A DNA stretch of 59,567 nucleotides from an uncultured Prevotellaceae bacterium (GCA_937877605.1 CALFJA010000053.1:1-59567), one strand, 5' to 3'; counted from the stretch's first letter, positions 16,036 through 25,445 are shown. A program made the numbers and translations. Notes: a model not told the origin generated them from the sequence alone.

Positions 16036-16923
16036 TTAGGTAATGGTCTGTTGGCATAGCAGTGCAGCATCTTTGTTGGGAAGGCAGTGCAGGGTGTAAA
16101 TGGGAAGATGCTCTATTATATAAGTAATGGTGTCACCGGTCCGGCGGTAGATTTCTTCGTCCCATTTCATGGATGCGCACGAGGGTAGGAACGATGCAAA
16201 GGCATTGATAGGCTTTTCGCGTACAATGCTGTTTTCCGGTGCGCGGGCTATTCTGGTGATGGCGCCCAGAGGCACCTTGATGTTCCTGTAGCAGGGAGTT
16301 TTTCCGCTCCAAGGGGTTCCGTAGATGAAGATTTGCCCGTCGATGACCCTGACAATTGGGTTGTCGTCGTTCATCAGGTCGCAACCGTCAATGTACCGCA
16401 GCCACATGCTCACCTGAGTGCTCTTGCCAGTTCCGCTCTTTGCAATGAAGGCATATCCTTTCCCGTTGTGTCTCACGGTGGAAGCATGTAGCAATAAGGT
16501 TTGATGGAAACTGGCTGCAAAAGCGTATGCCATCATCAGCGCATTGTTCAGGCCAAAGCGTCGCATATTGAAACTGCCGTTCAGTGCACATCTGCAATCC
16601 TTGAATGCCTCGTCGCACTGCAGCAAGCAGCATGGATAGCCTTGCAGGTTCTTTATAATGTACTGATAGCCACCTGTTTTTATCTCGTCGACGATGGTGT
16701 CGCCGTTACCCGTCTCGAAGTTCCGGATGCGCTCACGTTGCTCTTTGGGAATAGGTCGAAGTTCATCGTCGATTGTCAGGCGCAGAAGCGGTTCTGCCGT
16801 GGCGTCTGTCGTGCGGAAAGGCTCAAGCGAAGGCAGAAGTTCCATAGAGTTGATGCTGGTGTCTGTAAAGACCAGTTCAACCACATGGTCGGCAATTGTG
16901 AAAAGTCCTGTTGCAGGGCTCAT
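16036..16923 (-). CDS. HPr kinase-like (HprK/SerK-type) P-loop protein
   Basis: These 295 residues carry a C-terminal kinase-like P-loop domain: AKSGTGKST (about 160-168), a following acidic DLMNDDNPIV and the GTPWSGK loop, all as in HPr kinase and its relatives that phosphorylate peptides in lasso-type pathways. The N-terminal half is not recognised. No ptsH is near. It follows the 183-residue secreted protein by 12 bases in the rpoD operon. A modifying role together with the PqqD-like and SipW-like proteins at 10.9-12.7 kb is an inference. Confidence 0.75.
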   Translation of the reverse strand: MSPATGLFTIADHVVELVFTDTSINSMELLPSLEPFRTTDATAEPLLRLTIDDELRPIPKEQRERIRNFETGNGDTIVDEIKTGGYQYIIKNLQGYPCCLLQCDEAFKDCRCALNGSFNMRRFGLNNALMMAYAFAASFHQTLLLHASTVRHNGKGYAFIAKSGTGKSTQVSMWLRYIDGCDLMNDDNPIVRVIDGQIFIYGTPWSGKTPCYRNIKVPLGAITRIARAPENSIVREKPINAFASFLPSCASMKWDEEIYRRTGDTITYIIEHLPIYTLHCLPNKDAALLCQQTIT

Positions 16924-16935
16924 GTCCGGGTTTAT

Positions 16936-17487
16936 TTAGAATAGGGTTCCCTTTGATTCGCCTTCCTTGGCTTTGTAGACTCTTTTCTTGTGCTTGGGTT
17001 GGGCAACCTTGGCTTCCTTCAGTTTCTCCTTTTGCAAGGCCTTGGCTTTTTTCCGAGCACTCTTGTCCAGGAGTTTCTCTTCGATATTGCTATAGGGTGG
17101 AACTACATAGGAAAAGTCATTTTTCGAAAGATAGTTCACGACAAACTTGCCGTGCTTGCCATTGGTGTAACGCTTCTTTACGGATTCGTACTTTCGCTCA
17201 ATCGTTTTCTTGTCGGCCTTGTGGAAGGTAATGCAGGTCATGTGCTGCAATCCTCTTTTTGCAAGATGGTCGCGGAGCTGATAGGAGTAGTCCTGACAAC
17301 TCATAAGAAACTTTGTTTTCTGGTCGGTCCATGCCTTATCCACCAGCTGGATGTCTGTGATGAAAATGGTGGAGTCGTTGAACGATGCAGCCACACCGAA
17401 TATGTAGACCGGTGCCTGTTTTGCCTTTGCCAGGCAGGTGGTTGTGCCCATCAGCAAAAGGATGAGAAGGATATATGTGTGTTTCAT
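16936..17487 (-). CDS. Secreted hypothetical protein with lysine-rich tail
   Basis: This 183-residue protein has a signal peptide (residues 1-20, ending CLAKA), a central mixed alpha/beta part (YIFGVAASFNDSTIFITD) and a strongly basic tail (about 130-183, many Lys). I recognise no domain. Its ATG overlaps the rpoD stop (ATGA) so it is co-translated with the sigma factor; why an exported protein sits there is unclear. Confidence 0.75.
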   Translation of the reverse strand: MKHTYILLILLLMGTTTCLAKAKQAPVYIFGVAASFNDSTIFITDIQLVDKAWTDQKTKFLMSCQDYSYQLRDHLAKRGLQHMTCITFHKADKKTIERKYESVKKRYTNGKHGKFVVNYLSKNDFSYVVPPYSNIEEKLLDKSARKKAKALQKEKLKEAKVAQPKHKKRVYKAKEGESKGTLF

Positions 17488-18347
17488 TGTCCCAGATATG
17501 ATTTCAAAAGTTTGTTTTTTGTATTGTTTCTCAGTTTTCTCAAGGCTTTTTCCTTGATTTGGCGAACACGCTCTCGTGTCAGTCCGTATCGTTGCCCGAT
17601 TTCATCAAGTGTTGCCTCGGGTTCGTCGATACCGAAATTGGCCTTGAGAATGTATTGCTCCCGTTCGTTCAATACTTTCAGCGCCGTGGCAATCTCAGCC
17701 TTGAGCGATTCCAACACTAATTGGTTGTCGGCCAGCGGAGCGTCGTTGTTGGTCAGCACATCCAACAGGTTGGTGTCTTCGCCGCCTGCTATGGGCGCGT
17801 CCATCGAGATGTGCTTGGCATTGTGCTTAAGGGCCTCTGCCACCTTCTCTTCGGGAATGTCGGTCGCATCTGCTATTTCCTCCACATTGGGGCGTCGCTC
17901 ATGTTCCTGCTCAAAGGCATGGAGAGCCTTGCCAATCTTGTTGACCTGTCCAATTTGGTTGACGGGCAGTCGCACGATGCGGCTCTGCTCGGCGATGGCC
18001 TTGAGAATACTTTGCCTGATCCACCACACAGCATAGGTGATAAACTTGAATCCTCTGGTTTCGTCAAACTTCTCGGCAGCACTGACCAGTCCAAGGTTTC
18101 CCTCGTTAATCAGGTCGAGCAGTTCCAACCCCTGATTCTGATATTGCTTTGCCACGGAGACGACAAAGCGGAGGTTCGCTCTGACGAGCTGTTCCAGAGC
18201 GGCCTTGTCGCCTTCCTTTATCCTGCGTGCCAGTTCAACTTCCTCCTCAATGGTGAGAAGTTTTTCCCTTCCAATTTCCTGAAGGTACTTCTCAAGTGAG
18301 GCACTGTCGCGGTTGGTAATCGATCTTGTAATTTTTAGTTGTCTCAT
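17484..18347 (-). CDS. rpoD: Primary RNA polymerase sigma factor RpoD/SigA
   Basis: This is the housekeeping sigma factor that directs core polymerase to promoters such as the TTTG/TAnnTTTG ones seen here. From the MRQLKIT start at 18347 it is 287 residues, the short form normal in Bacteroidota. It has region 1.2, region 2 (LVRANLRFVVSVAKQYQ, FITYAVWWIRQSI), region 3 and region 4 HTH (ATLDEIGQRYGLTRERVRQI). The upstream in-frame ATG at 18380 lies on the promoter and is rejected. It leads an operon with the secreted protein and the HprK-like gene. Confidence 0.95.
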   Translation of the reverse strand: MRQLKITRSITNRDSASLEKYLQEIGREKLLTIEEEVELARRIKEGDKAALEQLVRANLRFVVSVAKQYQNQGLELLDLINEGNLGLVSAAEKFDETRGFKFITYAVWWIRQSILKAIAEQSRIVRLPVNQIGQVNKIGKALHAFEQEHERRPNVEEIADATDIPEEKVAEALKHNAKHISMDAPIAGGEDTNLLDVLTNNDAPLADNQLVLESLKAEIATALKVLNEREQYILKANFGIDEPEATLDEIGQRYGLTRERVRQIKEKALRKLRNNTKNKLLKSYLGQ

Positions 18348-18377
18348 TCCGTTTTTCCCCAAAAGTGCAGAATTGCA

Positions 18378-18409
18378 CAAAAATACGCTCTTTTTTTATT
18401 CTACACAAA
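18378..18409 (-). promoter_or_regulatory. rpoD promoter
   Basis: On the minus strand TTTG (18409-18406) is followed after 20 bases by TATTTTTG (18385-18378), an exact Bacteroidota-type match. Confidence 0.65.
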
Positions 18410-18486
18410 GTTTTAACGCATTTTTGTACTTTTGTATACACTTCTTCTGCAACTTAGGATAAAGTTACAAAAAACCTTTGGTTTTC

Positions 18487-18518
18487 TTTCTTTGTTTGTT
18501 GTGGTTTTTATATCTTTG
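18487..18518 (+). promoter_or_regulatory. nqr operon promoter
   Basis: TATCTTTG at 18511-18518 is a perfect -7 element; TTTC at 18487-18490 lies 20 bases upstream, with TTTG repeats at 18491 and 18495 as alternatives. The nqrA ATG is 71 bases downstream. Confidence 0.5.
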
Positions 18519-18589
18519 CACATTGGGATGCGTTTTGTGCACATTTCCCCACTTGTTAATGCGAGTAAATCTAATAAATAAATCTTTTT

Positions 18590-19942
18590 ATGTCGAATGT
18601 AATCAAATTGCGTAAAGGCCTCAATCTTCGTTTGAAGGGCGATGCCAAAAAGCAAACAGGTAAGCTTCGTTTGGCAAAAGAGTATTCCGTCAGCCCTCTG
18701 TGGTTTGAAGGCATTAGCCCGAAAGTCATTGTGAAGGAGGGTGATACCGTCAAAGCCGGTGATGTGCTCTTTGAAAATAAGGCTAATCCTGCGGTGAAAT
18801 ACTGTTCGCCGATGAGCGGAACGGTAAGGCTGGTGGAGCGTGGCGAGCGGCGCAAGCTGCTGGCAATCCACATCGATCCCACTGACCAGATAGAGTATAA
18901 GGAGTTTGAAAAAGTCGATTTGGCGGAATTCGACGCAGAGAAGGCCGTGCAACTATTGGCCGACACAGGAATGCTGGCAATGGTTCGTCAGTTGCCCTAT
19001 GATGTGTGTGTGGACTCGACGGAACTCCCCAGAGACATCTTTGTGTCTGCTTTCCGTGACATGCCGCTGGCCGCTGACTTTGAATATGAGTTGGAAGGCA
19101 ATGAAGCTGCATTTCAGGCAGGCCTGACTCTCCTTTCTAAAATTGGCAAGACACACCTTTCCACTCATGCAAAGCAAAAAGCCGCAGCGCTGAAGAAGGC
19201 AAAGGATGTGGAACTGCATGTATTTGAGGGTCCTTGCCCTGCAGGCAATGTTTCGGTGCAAATCAACCATATCGCTCCTGTTAACAAGGGCGACCGCGTC
19301 TGGATGGTCGATCCGATGCATGTTGTCTTCATCGGCAGATTGCTGAATGAGGGGCGCTTTGACCTGCGTCGCCGCATTGCGGTGGTAGGTTCGCTGGTAA
19401 CTAGCCCGGGCTATGTGGAAACAATTCCGGGTACATCGTTCAAGGAAATATTTGAGGGAAATATGGTTCGTACGGATCATGTGCGCCTCATCAACGGTAA
19501 TCCTCTCACTGGCGTACAGGGCAATATGCAGTCGTCTTTGTCTGTCTTTTCGTCGGAGGTGACGGCCATCCCTGAGGGAGACAATGTCAATGAGTTTCTT
19601 GGATGGATAATGCCGCGCTCGAAACAGTTCTCAGTTTCGCGCAGTTACCTGCCCTGGCTGCTGTCCCATTCCCGTAAGTATGATGTCGATGCCCGCATTA
19701 AGGGGGGTAACCGCCATATGATAATGAGTGGCGAATACGACAAAGTGTTCCCGATGGACATCTATCCCGAATATCTTATTAAGGCAATCATTGCCGGCGA
19801 CATAGACAAACAGGAGCAACTCGGCATCTACGAAGTGTCCCCCAAGGATTTCGCCCTGGCGGAATATGTAGACTCTTCGAAGATGGAATTGCAGCGAATT
19901 GTTCGTGAAGGTTTGGATAAATTAAGAAAGGAGAATATGTAG
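18590..19942 (+). CDS. nqrA: Na+-translocating NADH:quinone reductase subunit A
   Basis: This is the peripheral subunit of the Na+ pump that couples NADH oxidation to quinone reduction at the inner membrane. The 450 residues have the lipoyl/biotinyl-like N-terminal fold (IKLRKGLNLRLKGDA) and no membrane helices. It is the first gene of nqrABCDEF, with two bases to nqrB. Confidence 0.95.
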   Translation: MSNVIKLRKGLNLRLKGDAKKQTGKLRLAKEYSVSPLWFEGISPKVIVKEGDTVKAGDVLFENKANPAVKYCSPMSGTVRLVERGERRKLLAIHIDPTDQIEYKEFEKVDLAEFDAEKAVQLLADTGMLAMVRQLPYDVCVDSTELPRDIFVSAFRDMPLAADFEYELEGNEAAFQAGLTLLSKIGKTHLSTHAKQKAAALKKAKDVELHVFEGPCPAGNVSVQINHIAPVNKGDRVWMVDPMHVVFIGRLLNEGRFDLRRRIAVVGSLVTSPGYVETIPGTSFKEIFEGNMVRTDHVRLINGNPLTGVQGNMQSSLSVFSSEVTAIPEGDNVNEFLGWIMPRSKQFSVSRSYLPWLLSHSRKYDVDARIKGGNRHMIMSGEYDKVFPMDIYPEYLIKAIIAGDIDKQEQLGIYEVSPKDFALAEYVDSSKMELQRIVREGLDKLRKENM

Positions 19943-19944
19943 TC

Positions 19945-21099
19945 ATGGGAAAACTGAAGAAACAGATAGAACAGTTGCGTCCGTATTTCGAAGAAGGAGG
20001 CAAACTACATGCTTTCAGGAGTGTGTTTGAAGGATTTGAGACCTTCTTGTTTGTCCCCAATGAAACATCGAAATCAGGCGTTCATATCCATGATGCCATC
20101 GATTCTAAGCGCATCATGAGTTTTGTGGTAATAGCCCTCTTGCCGGCACTTTTCTTTGGAATGTACAATGTTGGCTACCAAAACTATCTGGCAGCAGGGA
20201 CCTTGGCAGCAACAACTTGGTACAAGATATTTGCGTTCGGTTTCCTCGCCGTCATTCCCAAAGTTCTTGTCAGTTACCTTGTGGGCTTGGGCATAGAGTT
20301 TGCCTGGGCACAGTGGAAAGGGGAAGAAATTCAGGAAGGCTTCCTAGTCAGCGGCATTATCATCCCGTTGATAGTTCCGGTGGGCTGCCCCCTTTGGATG
20401 CTGGCACTGGCAGTGGCATTTGCCGTTATCTTTGCGAAGGAAATTTTTGGAGGAACGGGCATGAACATCTTCAATGTCGCCATTGCAGCCCGTATGTTCC
20501 TGTTTTTCTCCTATCCGTCGAAGATGACCGGCGACGAGGTCTGGGTAATTAACCATTCCATCTGGGGGCTTGGAAACAACCTGCCCGACGGTGTTACGGT
20601 GGCAACCCCGCTGGCACAAATCGGTCAGCACATGTCTGTCAATGTATCGCTGTCGGACATGATTTACGGTTTCATTCCGGGTTCTATCGGTGAGACAAGC
20701 GTAATTGCCATCGCCATCGGCGCTTTCATCTTGCTTTGGACAGGCATTGCTTCGTGGAAGACCATGCTCAGTGTCTTTGTCGGAGGTACGCTCATGGCGC
20801 TGCTGTTCTCACTCACCGGGCAGACAGACATTCCTTGGTATGAGCATCTGGTACTCGGCGGTTTCTGCTTTGGTGCCGTATTCATGGCCACCGACCCTGT
20901 GACGAGTGCACGGACAGAAACTGGAAAATTCTATTATGGTTTTGCCGTTGGTGCACTTGCCATCATCGTTCGTGTGCTCAATCCCGGTTATCCCGAGGGT
21001 ATGATGCTCGCCATCTTCTTTGGTAATATGTTCGCTCCGCTCATCGATTACTGTGTGGTACAGCGCAACATCTCCCGTCGAATGAACCGAATGAAGTAA
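19945..21099 (+). CDS. nqrB: Na+-translocating NADH:quinone reductase subunit B
   Basis: This membrane subunit carries covalent FMN and forms part of the sodium and quinone path. The 384 residues contain about ten membrane helices, including a long loop with DGVTVATPL, where the Thr corresponds to the FMN-attachment Thr of the SGAT-type motif. A basic cytosolic end (RRMNRMK) closes it. Second gene of the operon. Confidence 0.95.
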   Translation: MGKLKKQIEQLRPYFEEGGKLHAFRSVFEGFETFLFVPNETSKSGVHIHDAIDSKRIMSFVVIALLPALFFGMYNVGYQNYLAAGTLAATTWYKIFAFGFLAVIPKVLVSYLVGLGIEFAWAQWKGEEIQEGFLVSGIIIPLIVPVGCPLWMLALAVAFAVIFAKEIFGGTGMNIFNVAIAARMFLFFSYPSKMTGDEVWVINHSIWGLGNNLPDGVTVATPLAQIGQHMSVNVSLSDMIYGFIPGSIGETSVIAIAIGAFILLWTGIASWKTMLSVFVGGTLMALLFSLTGQTDIPWYEHLVLGGFCFGAVFMATDPVTSARTETGKFYYGFAVGALAIIVRVLNPGYPEGMMLAIFFGNMFAPLIDYCVVQRNISRRMNRMK

Positions 21100-21111
21100 C
21101 CTGAAATTTGA

Positions 21112-21735
21112 ATGACAATGAAAATCAATACAAATAACAATATCTATACGATTGTCTATGCCGCTGTCATGGTGGTAATCGTAGCCTTTCTCCTTGCATT
21201 TGTATCCCAATCGCTGCGCGAACGCCAGGATGCCAATGTGAAACTTGACAAGCAGAAGCAGATACTTTATGCACTGAACATCCGCGGACTGGACGATGAG
21301 CAGGCTGAACAGAAATACAAGGAGGTGGTTGTCAAGGAAGACAATGTTGACGGAAATACTGTATTTGTTTGCACGGTCGACGGCAAGACTAAATATGTAT
21401 TACCCCTAAAAGGTCTTGGCCTTTGGGGAGGTATCAGCGGCTATCTTGCCATCGACGAGGACAAGCAGACGGTTTTCGGTGCCTATTTCAATCATGAGAG
21501 CGAGACTGCCGGTCTCGGTGCGGAAATAAAAGATTCGCAGACATGGCAGGAAAAGTTCCAGGGAAAGAAACTTTTCGATGCAAACGACAGCATAGCCATT
21601 GCCGTAGTGAAGAAAGTAGATAATCCAGAATCGCAGGTAGATGCTGTCACTGGGGCAACCCTGACATCGAACGGTGTCAGCAAAATGCTCAGGGACGGCG
21701 TGAAGGCCTACGAGAAATTTTTAAAGGAGGAGTAG
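21112..21735 (+). CDS. nqrC: Na+-translocating NADH:quinone reductase subunit C
   Basis: This 207-residue subunit has one N-terminal membrane helix and an exported FMN-binding domain. The motif VTGATLTSNGVS contains the Thr that receives covalent FMN (S/T-G-A-T form). Two ATGs are possible (21112, 21118); both keep the helix. Confidence 0.95.
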   Translation: MTMKINTNNNIYTIVYAAVMVVIVAFLLAFVSQSLRERQDANVKLDKQKQILYALNIRGLDDEQAEQKYKEVVVKEDNVDGNTVFVCTVDGKTKYVLPLKGLGLWGGISGYLAIDEDKQTVFGAYFNHESETAGLGAEIKDSQTWQEKFQGKKLFDANDSIAIAVVKKVDNPESQVDAVTGATLTSNGVSKMLRDGVKAYEKFLKEE

Positions 21736-21739
21736 TTTT

Positions 21740-22366
21740 ATGGCAATATTTAATAAACAATGTAAAGAAGCAATCAGCAACCCGCTAAATCTGGACCATC
21801 CGATTTTGGTTCAGGTACTTGGCATCTGTTCTGCGCTGGCCGTTACCTCGCAATTGAAGCCGGCCGTTGTGATGGGATTGGCCGTAACCGTAATCACGGC
21901 TTTCTCGAATGTAATCATCTCCATTCTGCGCAAGACCATCCCCAATCGCATTCGCATCATCGTCCAGTTGGTAGTGGTTGCTGCTCTGGTAACCATCGTT
22001 TCGCAGGTATTGAAGGCCTTTGCCTACGATGTCAGCGTGCAGCTGTCGGTCTATGTAGGTTTGATCATCACCAACTGTATCCTCATGGGTCGTCTCGAGG
22101 CGTTCGCCATGACCAACAAGCCCTGGCCCTCGTTCCTTGACGGTATCGGCAACGGACTTGGCTATGCCTATATTCTAGTGATAGTCGGTGCCGTAAGGGA
22201 ATTGCTCGGAAGGGGGACGCTCCTAGGTTTTCAGATTATCCCCGACAGTTTCTATAATGCCGGATATATGAATAATGGTATGATGACCATGCCTGCCATG
22301 GCACTTATCATACTTGGTTGTGTAATTTGGGTTCACAGAGCCTATTTCTATAAGGAGGAGAAATGA
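21740..22366 (+). CDS. nqrD: Na+-translocating NADH:quinone reductase subunit D
   Basis: This 208-residue integral membrane subunit has six predicted helices and is paralogous to NqrE and RnfE. LGICSALAVTSQLKPA contains the Cys that, with NqrE, ligates the intramembrane iron centre. It overlaps nqrE by four bases. Confidence 0.95.
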   Translation: MAIFNKQCKEAISNPLNLDHPILVQVLGICSALAVTSQLKPAVVMGLAVTVITAFSNVIISILRKTIPNRIRIIVQLVVVAALVTIVSQVLKAFAYDVSVQLSVYVGLIITNCILMGRLEAFAMTNKPWPSFLDGIGNGLGYAYILVIVGAVRELLGRGTLLGFQIIPDSFYNAGYMNNGMMTMPAMALIILGCVIWVHRAYFYKEEK

Positions 22367-22992
22367 TGGAACACATGATAAGTTTATTCTTTAGGTCGAT
22401 ATTCGTCGACAACATGATCTTCGCATTCTTCTTGGGAATGTGTTCGTTCTTGGCTGTGTCGAAGAATGTGAAGACTTCGTTCGGACTGGGTCTGGCTGTT
22501 ACCTTCGTATTGGTGGTGACCGTTCCTGTAGACTATCTGCTTCAGACCAAAGTGCTGGGTCCAGACAAACTGGTTCCTGGTGTAGATCTCTCTTATCTCA
22601 GCTTCATTCTATTCATTGCCGTAATCGCCGGCATTGTACAGTTGGTGGAGATGATAGTGGAGAAATACTCCCCGTCGCTCTATGCCGCACTGGGTATCTT
22701 CCTTCCCCTGATTGCCGTGAACTGCGCCATCATGGGTGCTTCGCTCTTCATGCAGCAGCGCATCCTTCCCGAGGCAGCCGCCTCTCAGGCCATCACCAGC
22801 ATCTGGGACAGCATCGTCTATGCGCTGGGTAGCGGTCTTGGATGGCTCTTGGCTATAACTGCCATGGGTGCCATTCGAGAGAAGATGCAGTACAGCGATG
22901 TTCCAAGACCCCTGCGCGGACTAGGCATCACCTTCATCACAGTAGGCCTTATGGCAATGGCCATGATGTGTTTCAGTGGACTTAACATATAA
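22363..22992 (+). CDS. nqrE: Na+-translocating NADH:quinone reductase subunit E
   Basis: This 209-residue six-helix membrane partner of NqrD is inverted in topology relative to it. LGMCSFLAVSKNV and NCAIMGASLF are the conserved Cys-bearing half-helices. It starts at the second possible ATG pair (22363/22366), overlapping nqrD. Confidence 0.95.
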   Translation: MMEHMISLFFRSIFVDNMIFAFFLGMCSFLAVSKNVKTSFGLGLAVTFVLVVTVPVDYLLQTKVLGPDKLVPGVDLSYLSFILFIAVIAGIVQLVEMIVEKYSPSLYAALGIFLPLIAVNCAIMGASLFMQQRILPEAAASQAITSIWDSIVYALGSGLGWLLAITAMGAIREKMQYSDVPRPLRGLGITFITVGLMAMAMMCFSGLNI

Positions 22993-23004
22993 ACCATTTC
23001 AGTT

Positions 23005-24273
23005 ATGATTCAATTCATTTCATATAGTATAGTTGTATTCCTTGCTACGATTCTGTTGTTGGTCATCATCCTTCTGACAGCAAAGAGATATCTATCGCCC
23101 AGTGGCAATGTCGATATAGAAATCAACGGTGATACCACTATCAGCGTACCGCAGGGTGCAAGTCTGATGTCTACGCTCAATGAGAATGGCATCTTCCTCC
23201 CCTCGGCATGTGGTGGAAAGGCTTCTTGCGCCCAGTGCAAGGTGCAAGTGCTGGAGGGAGGGGGAGAAATCCTCGACTCCGAACGCCCGCACTTCACCCG
23301 TAAGGAGATAAAGAACCATTGGCGTCTCGGTTGCCAGTGCAAAGTGAAGGGCAACCTGAAAATAAAAGTGCCAGAGAGTGTCCTCGGAGTGAAGGAATGG
23401 GAATGCACCGTTATCAGCAACAAGAATGTCAGTTCGTTCATCAAGGAGTTCATCGTAGCCCTCCCTCCAGGCGAGCACATGGACTTCGTCCCGGGTTCTT
23501 ATGCACAGATCAAGATACCAGCCTACGACTGCATCGACTACGACAAGGATTTCGACAAGGACGACATCGGCCCCGATTTCCTGCCGTCTTGGGAGCGTTT
23601 CAACATATTCTCCCTGAAAGCGCATAACCCCGAGCCTACCGTCCGCGCCTATTCCATGGCCAACTATCCAGCCGAGGGCGACCGTATCACGCTTACCGTC
23701 CGTATAGCTACCACACCTTTCAAGCCGCGTCCCGAGGTTGGCTTCCAGGATGTCCCGACAGGTATTGCCTCGTCCTACATATTCTCCCGCAAGCCGGGCG
23801 ACAAGGTTATCATGAGTGGTCCCTATGGAGAGTTCCATCCCATCTTCGACTCCAAAAAGGAAATGATTTGGGTTGGCGGTGGTGCTGGTATGGCACCGTT
23901 GCGCGCACAGATCATGCACATGACCAAGACGCTCCACACCACTGACCGCACGATGCACTTCTTCTATGGTGCGCGTGCTTTGGTGGAGGCCTTCTTTGTT
24001 GAAGACTTCCTCGCTCTGGAAAAGGAATTTCCCAACTTCCATTTCCACCTTGCCCTCGACCGTCCTGACCCAGAGGCCGACAAGCAGGGCGTGAAGTATA
24101 CTCCGGGATTTGTCCATCAGGTGATGTACGACACCTATCTGAAAGGGCATGAGGCACCTGAGGACATCGAATACTACATGTGCGGCCCAGGTCCGATGGC
24201 CAATGCTGTGATAAACATGCTCGACGGACTCGGCGTTGACCCCGAGAGTATCATGTTCGACAATTTTGGATAA
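23005..24273 (+). CDS. nqrF: Na+-translocating NADH:quinone reductase subunit F
   Basis: This 422-residue subunit is the electron entry point: NADH to FAD to a 2Fe-2S cluster. An N-terminal membrane anchor (about 5-25) is followed by a ferredoxin domain with Cys69, Cys75, Cys78 and Cys110, an FAD domain (RAYSMANYP) and an NADH domain (GGGAGMAPLR, YMCGPGPM). It is the last gene of the operon and a hairpin follows at 24295. Confidence 0.95.
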   Translation: MIQFISYSIVVFLATILLLVIILLTAKRYLSPSGNVDIEINGDTTISVPQGASLMSTLNENGIFLPSACGGKASCAQCKVQVLEGGGEILDSERPHFTRKEIKNHWRLGCQCKVKGNLKIKVPESVLGVKEWECTVISNKNVSSFIKEFIVALPPGEHMDFVPGSYAQIKIPAYDCIDYDKDFDKDDIGPDFLPSWERFNIFSLKAHNPEPTVRAYSMANYPAEGDRITLTVRIATTPFKPRPEVGFQDVPTGIASSYIFSRKPGDKVIMSGPYGEFHPIFDSKKEMIWVGGGAGMAPLRAQIMHMTKTLHTTDRTMHFFYGARALVEAFFVEDFLALEKEFPNFHFHLALDRPDPEADKQGVKYTPGFVHQVMYDTYLKGHEAPEDIEYYMCGPGPMANAVINMLDGLGVDPESIMFDNFG

Positions 24274-24294
24274 TCATATCCATGTATTCATGCC

Positions 24295-24331
24295 AGGCAT
24301 CTCTTCTCTTTTGCAGGGAGCAGGGATGCCT
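24295..24331 (+). terminator. Possible terminator hairpin after nqrF
   Basis: AGGCATC (24295-24301) pairs with GATGCCT (24325-24331) around a 23-base loop, followed by CTTATTTC. The stem is short and the loop long, so the call is weak. Confidence 0.4.
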
Positions 24332-24348
24332 CTTATTTCAATTCGACT

Positions 24349-25140
24349 ATGAAACATAAGAATATTGACGGCTCCAACCTGGTTTTCCCTCAGGACGAAC
24401 GCATCTCGTTCGAGGAGGAGAATCATGTCTATACCATTGACGGATTACTGGAGTTCACCTCCGTCAGTCAGGTCATCTCCAAGTTCTTCAAGGAATTCGA
24501 TGCCGAACATTGGAGCCTGCGCAAGGCCGACGGCAACGAGGAGGAAGCCCGGCGACTCCGCGACGAATGGACGGCAAAGGGTGAACAGGCTTCGCAGGCC
24601 GGCACCCATCTTCACAAGCAGATTGAGAATTTTCTTTCGGAGGGAATGGAACCGACCCTCACTACCCATGTCTTTTACCAAGGCCCTTACTGCCGTATCG
24701 ATGAGGACATCTCCATCGACAGGGAATGGCACCATTTCGAGTCCTTCCGTCGGGAGCATCCCATTGTGCCATTCCGCACGGAGTGGTGCGTGTTCGATGC
24801 TGATGCGAAGATTGCCGGCACCATCGATTTGCTCTGTCGGTGCGATGACGGCACTTTCCAGATTTTCGACTGGAAGCGCAGCAACCGCATCAATCCCGAC
24901 GATGTGAACCGTTGGGCATCGGGCATCAACGGACTGGAACACATCACCGACACGGCCTATATGCACTATTGTCTCCAGCAGAATCTCTATCGCTACATCC
25001 TGGAGCGCAACTACGGGCTCCAAATCAGCCGGATGCACCTCGTCGTTCTCCATCCCGACCTGCCCGACTACCGTCTGGTGGAGATTCCGCCGATGCCCAA
25101 CGAGGTGAACACCATCATTCGGAATTATCCGTATCTATAA
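24349..25140 (+). CDS. PD-(D/E)XK superfamily nuclease-like protein
   Basis: These 263 residues carry a RecB/exonuclease-like core: a helix with HLHKQIENFL, a strand with GTIDLLC giving the metal-binding Asp, and FQIFDWKRS giving the D-x-K catalytic pair, with an upstream Glu in RTEWCVFD. A terminal QxxxY-like helix (LQQNLYRYIL) is also typical. It probably cuts or trims DNA in the cytosol; the pathway is unknown. It stands alone between the nqr operon and tRNA-Lys. Confidence 0.75.
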   Translation: MKHKNIDGSNLVFPQDERISFEEENHVYTIDGLLEFTSVSQVISKFFKEFDAEHWSLRKADGNEEEARRLRDEWTAKGEQASQAGTHLHKQIENFLSEGMEPTLTTHVFYQGPYCRIDEDISIDREWHHFESFRREHPIVPFRTEWCVFDADAKIAGTIDLLCRCDDGTFQIFDWKRSNRINPDDVNRWASGINGLEHITDTAYMHYCLQQNLYRYILERNYGLQISRMHLVVLHPDLPDYRLVEIPPMPNEVNTIIRNYPYL

Positions 25141-25161
25141 CCCGTGGGGAAGAAATAACAA

Positions 25162-25192
25162 AAAAGAACAGCAATCATTGCTGTTCTTTTTT
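25162..25192. terminator. Hairpin terminator
   Basis: AAAAGAACAGCAA pairs with TTGCTGTTCTTTT around a tiny loop, followed by T residues. It ends the nuclease gene on the plus strand and, read on the other strand, the tRNA transcript. Confidence 0.75.
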
Positions 25193-25196
25193 GTTG

Positions 25197-25269
25197 TACG
25201 CCCTCAGGGATTCGAACCCTGGACCCACTGATTAAGAGTCAGTTGCTCTACCAACTGAGCTAAGGGCGC
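25197..25269 (-). tRNA. tRNA-Lys (CTT anticodon)
   Basis: The minus strand folds as a cloverleaf: acceptor GCGCCCT with AGGGCGT, D arm GCTCAGTTGGTAGAGC, anticodon arm ACTGA-CTCTTAA-TCAGT with anticodon CTT, and TpsiC loop GGTTCGAATCC. CCA is not encoded. Confidence 0.93.
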
Positions 25270-25389
25270 AACTCATTTTCATGTTAGCGGTTGCAAAATT
25301 ACATTCTTTTCTGTAAACTGCAAAATAAATAGCTCAGTTTTTTCAAGGAAATTACAATCTTTCTTTCTCTTCGCGCGTGTATATATATT

Positions 25390-25422
25390 AAATAGGTGAA
25401 ACCTTAATGGTTCCACCTATTT
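25390..25422. terminator. Hairpin terminator downstream of pgk
   Basis: AAATAGGTGAAACC pairs with GGTTCCACCTATTT (one mismatch) around five bases, with T-rich flanks. It lies just beyond the pgk stop on the minus strand. Confidence 0.65.
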
Positions 25423-25445
25423 AATGTGCATATAATGCTGTGCCC

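Noticed and set aside
23092..24150. 352-codon open frame antisense to nqrF
   Set aside because: The opposite strand is unmistakable nqrF with cofactor motifs; the antisense frame shows no family.
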